This document shows positions 63,240-64,000 of a stretch of DNA of 64,000 bases, piece after piece (position 1 is the stretch's first letter; the number at the start of each line of letters is the position of its first letter). The DNA comes from CBDFNC01 sp965249895. GTDB lineage: Bacteria > Pseudomonadota > Gammaproteobacteria > Enterobacterales > CBDFNC01. Made by a program: the position numbers and the translations under genes. The notes under the pieces were generated by a model that worked only from the letters and a program-made list of their open reading frames with translations, was not told the origin of the DNA and made no database searches. Location of the stretch: positions 1,860,001 to 1,924,000 of the forward strand of contig CBDFNC010000005.1 in NCBI GenBank assembly GCA_965249895.1, read 5' to 3'.

Positions 63240-64000
63240 ATGTCAGCAATCAGTGTGTCACCTTCACCTTCCAGCCAATTAGTCGCAAGAAACCTTGAGC
63301 TTTTTAATGGTAAAAAACTTCTGGTGGCGGGCGCCATGGAAGATCACTTTATTAACGAGTTGGCAGACCATTGTGCTGCGCTACACGCTTTCACTACAGA
63401 TTTTCGGCTGTTCAGTGCGTTAGAAGCTAGCTCTAAATATCAAATTGACTTTGCCGCCCACTTTGCCAGCGAAGAAAAGTTTGAGACCTTGCTTGTTTAT
63501 TTGCCTAAAGCAAAGATAGAAGCTCAGTATTTACTTGCCAACCTTCTCCCATTACTGGAACAGGACGCCGCTATTTACCTGGTGGGAGATAATCGTGGCG
63601 GTATCAAAAGTGCGCCCAAGACCCTGGCTAATTTCGGCTCTAATATGGTGAAACTGGACTCGGCCAGACGCTGTAGCATTATGTCTATGCAGCCCAACCC
63701 GAACATTACTGAATTCAATATAAACGAATGGCTCAACAGGTTTGAAATTCAGATTAATGAACATTCATTGACAGTTTGTTCTTTACCAGGTGTATTTAGT
63801 TTTGGCGAACTGGACAAAGGTACCGAGTTACTGCTAGCTAACCTTAAGCTGCCGTTAAGAAACAACTTGCTGGATTTTGGTTGTGGTGCCGGAGTTATCG
63901 CTGCCTATTTGCTGTCTCAATCCCCAGATCTCAGCGCTGATTTAGTAGACATCAATGCCCTTGCGCTGGAATCCGCCAGGCTCACTCTCGAGGCAAACAG
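63240..64000 (+). CDS. rsmC: 16S rRNA (guanine1207-N2)-methyltransferase, partial
   Basis: 253 codons visible, cut by the window end. It starts MSAISVSPSPSSQLVARNLE and continues LFNGKKLLVAGAMEDHFINE, then a degenerate N-terminal methyltransferase-like domain (GDNRGGIKSAPKTLANFG) and the catalytic domain SAM loop LLDFGCGAGVIAAYLL. RsmC methylates G1207 of 16S rRNA in the 30S subunit. The remaining C-terminal part (NPPFH motif) is beyond the edge. It is divergent from dapA; no strong ribosome site is seen before the ATG at 63240. Confidence 0.93.
   Translation, partial: MSAISVSPSPSSQLVARNLELFNGKKLLVAGAMEDHFINELADHCAALHAFTTDFRLFSALEASSKYQIDFAAHFASEEKFETLLVYLPKAKIEAQYLLANLLPLLEQDAAIYLVGDNRGGIKSAPKTLANFGSNMVKLDSARRCSIMSMQPNPNITEFNINEWLNRFEIQINEHSLTVCSLPGVFSFGELDKGTELLLANLKLPLRNNLLDFGCGAGVIAAYLLSQSPDLSADLVDINALALESARLTLEAN

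Noticed and set aside
63035..63337. A 100-codon minus-strand frame upstream of dapA
   Set aside because: It overlaps the start of rsmC in antisense, matches no family and lacks a ribosome site. It is kept only as possible leader context.

Overview
The window is about 64 kb of chromosome from a marine-type gammaproteobacterium, most likely of the order Alteromonadales (Colwellia/Thalassomonas/Shewanella-like). This placement is inferred from protein similarity by eye and from gene order. Supporting signs are the enterobacterial-style linkages xerD-dsbC-recJ // prfB-lysS with fldB divergent, rpsT beside ribF, nhaA-nhaR, yggS-proC-yggT-yggU, rdgB-hemW, trmB / mutY-yggX-mltC and pilT-pilU; two NhaA antiporters; a GlyGly-CTERM serine protease; and a secreted multidomain GH18 chitinase. 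The window cuts off ribF at the left edge and rsmC at the right edge.

Layout. 1-5.2 kb: ribF, murJ, rpsT, nhaR, nhaA. 5.4-9.1 kb: a broken sensor kinase overlapping an intact single-domain response regulator, then a second sensor kinase. 9.2-15.1 kb: a DUF945 protein, decayed genes (DMT permease, alkaline phosphatase, a small exported protein), a second nhaA and a trypsin-like protease. 15.1-18.8 kb: a chelatase gene with an AAA+ part and a VWA part joined only through a -1 frameshift at A_AAA_AAG, then a corrinoid adenosyltransferase, a CBS-domain protein and an MTHFR-family protein. 19.4-31 kb: GNAT remnant, lysS, prfB (programmed +1 frameshift), then an insertion that splits the conserved recJ-prfB junction (LysR regulator, MFS transporter, a relic recJ tail, an MsrQ-like fragment, PCuAC/SCO copper genes), then recJ, dsbC and xerD. 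31-40 kb: flavodoxin, AraC regulator + LysE-type exporter, brnQ, srmB, yaaA, pilU, pilT. 39.9-48.7 kb: yggS with a 6 x 83 bp tandem array grown out of its own 3' end, proC, yggT, yggU, a DUF4426 protein, rdgB, hemW, trmB, mutY, yggX, mltC. 49-51 kb: a tRNA operon of four tRNA-Phe(GAA) and three tRNA-Thr(TGT) genes with 36-bp tandem repeats (3, 2 and 15 copies) directly in front of three of the tRNA-Phe genes, plus orphan tRNA-Phe 3' ends. 51-57.7 kb: chitinase, a lipoprotein, a dead glutaminase gene, an LRR gene broken next to an IS630-type transposase fragment, a truncated DUF898 gene, and lrgB/lrgA. 57.8-62.1 kb: an operon for an MCP-like protein, a STAS protein, a receiver-PP2C-ATPase fusion and a transglutaminase-like exported protein. 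62.1-64 kb: dapA behind a strong leader terminator, and the start of rsmC.

The most unusual signals are the yggS-derived array, whose six units each form an ATG-to-TGA mini-ORF linked by ATGA overlaps; the 36-bp repeat array inside the tRNA operon; the chlD-like frameshift site; and the second, synonymously diverged recJ 3' end marking an insertion boundary. Many genes here are decaying (at least nine pseudogenes or fragments), which points to recent relaxed selection or frequent rearrangement.
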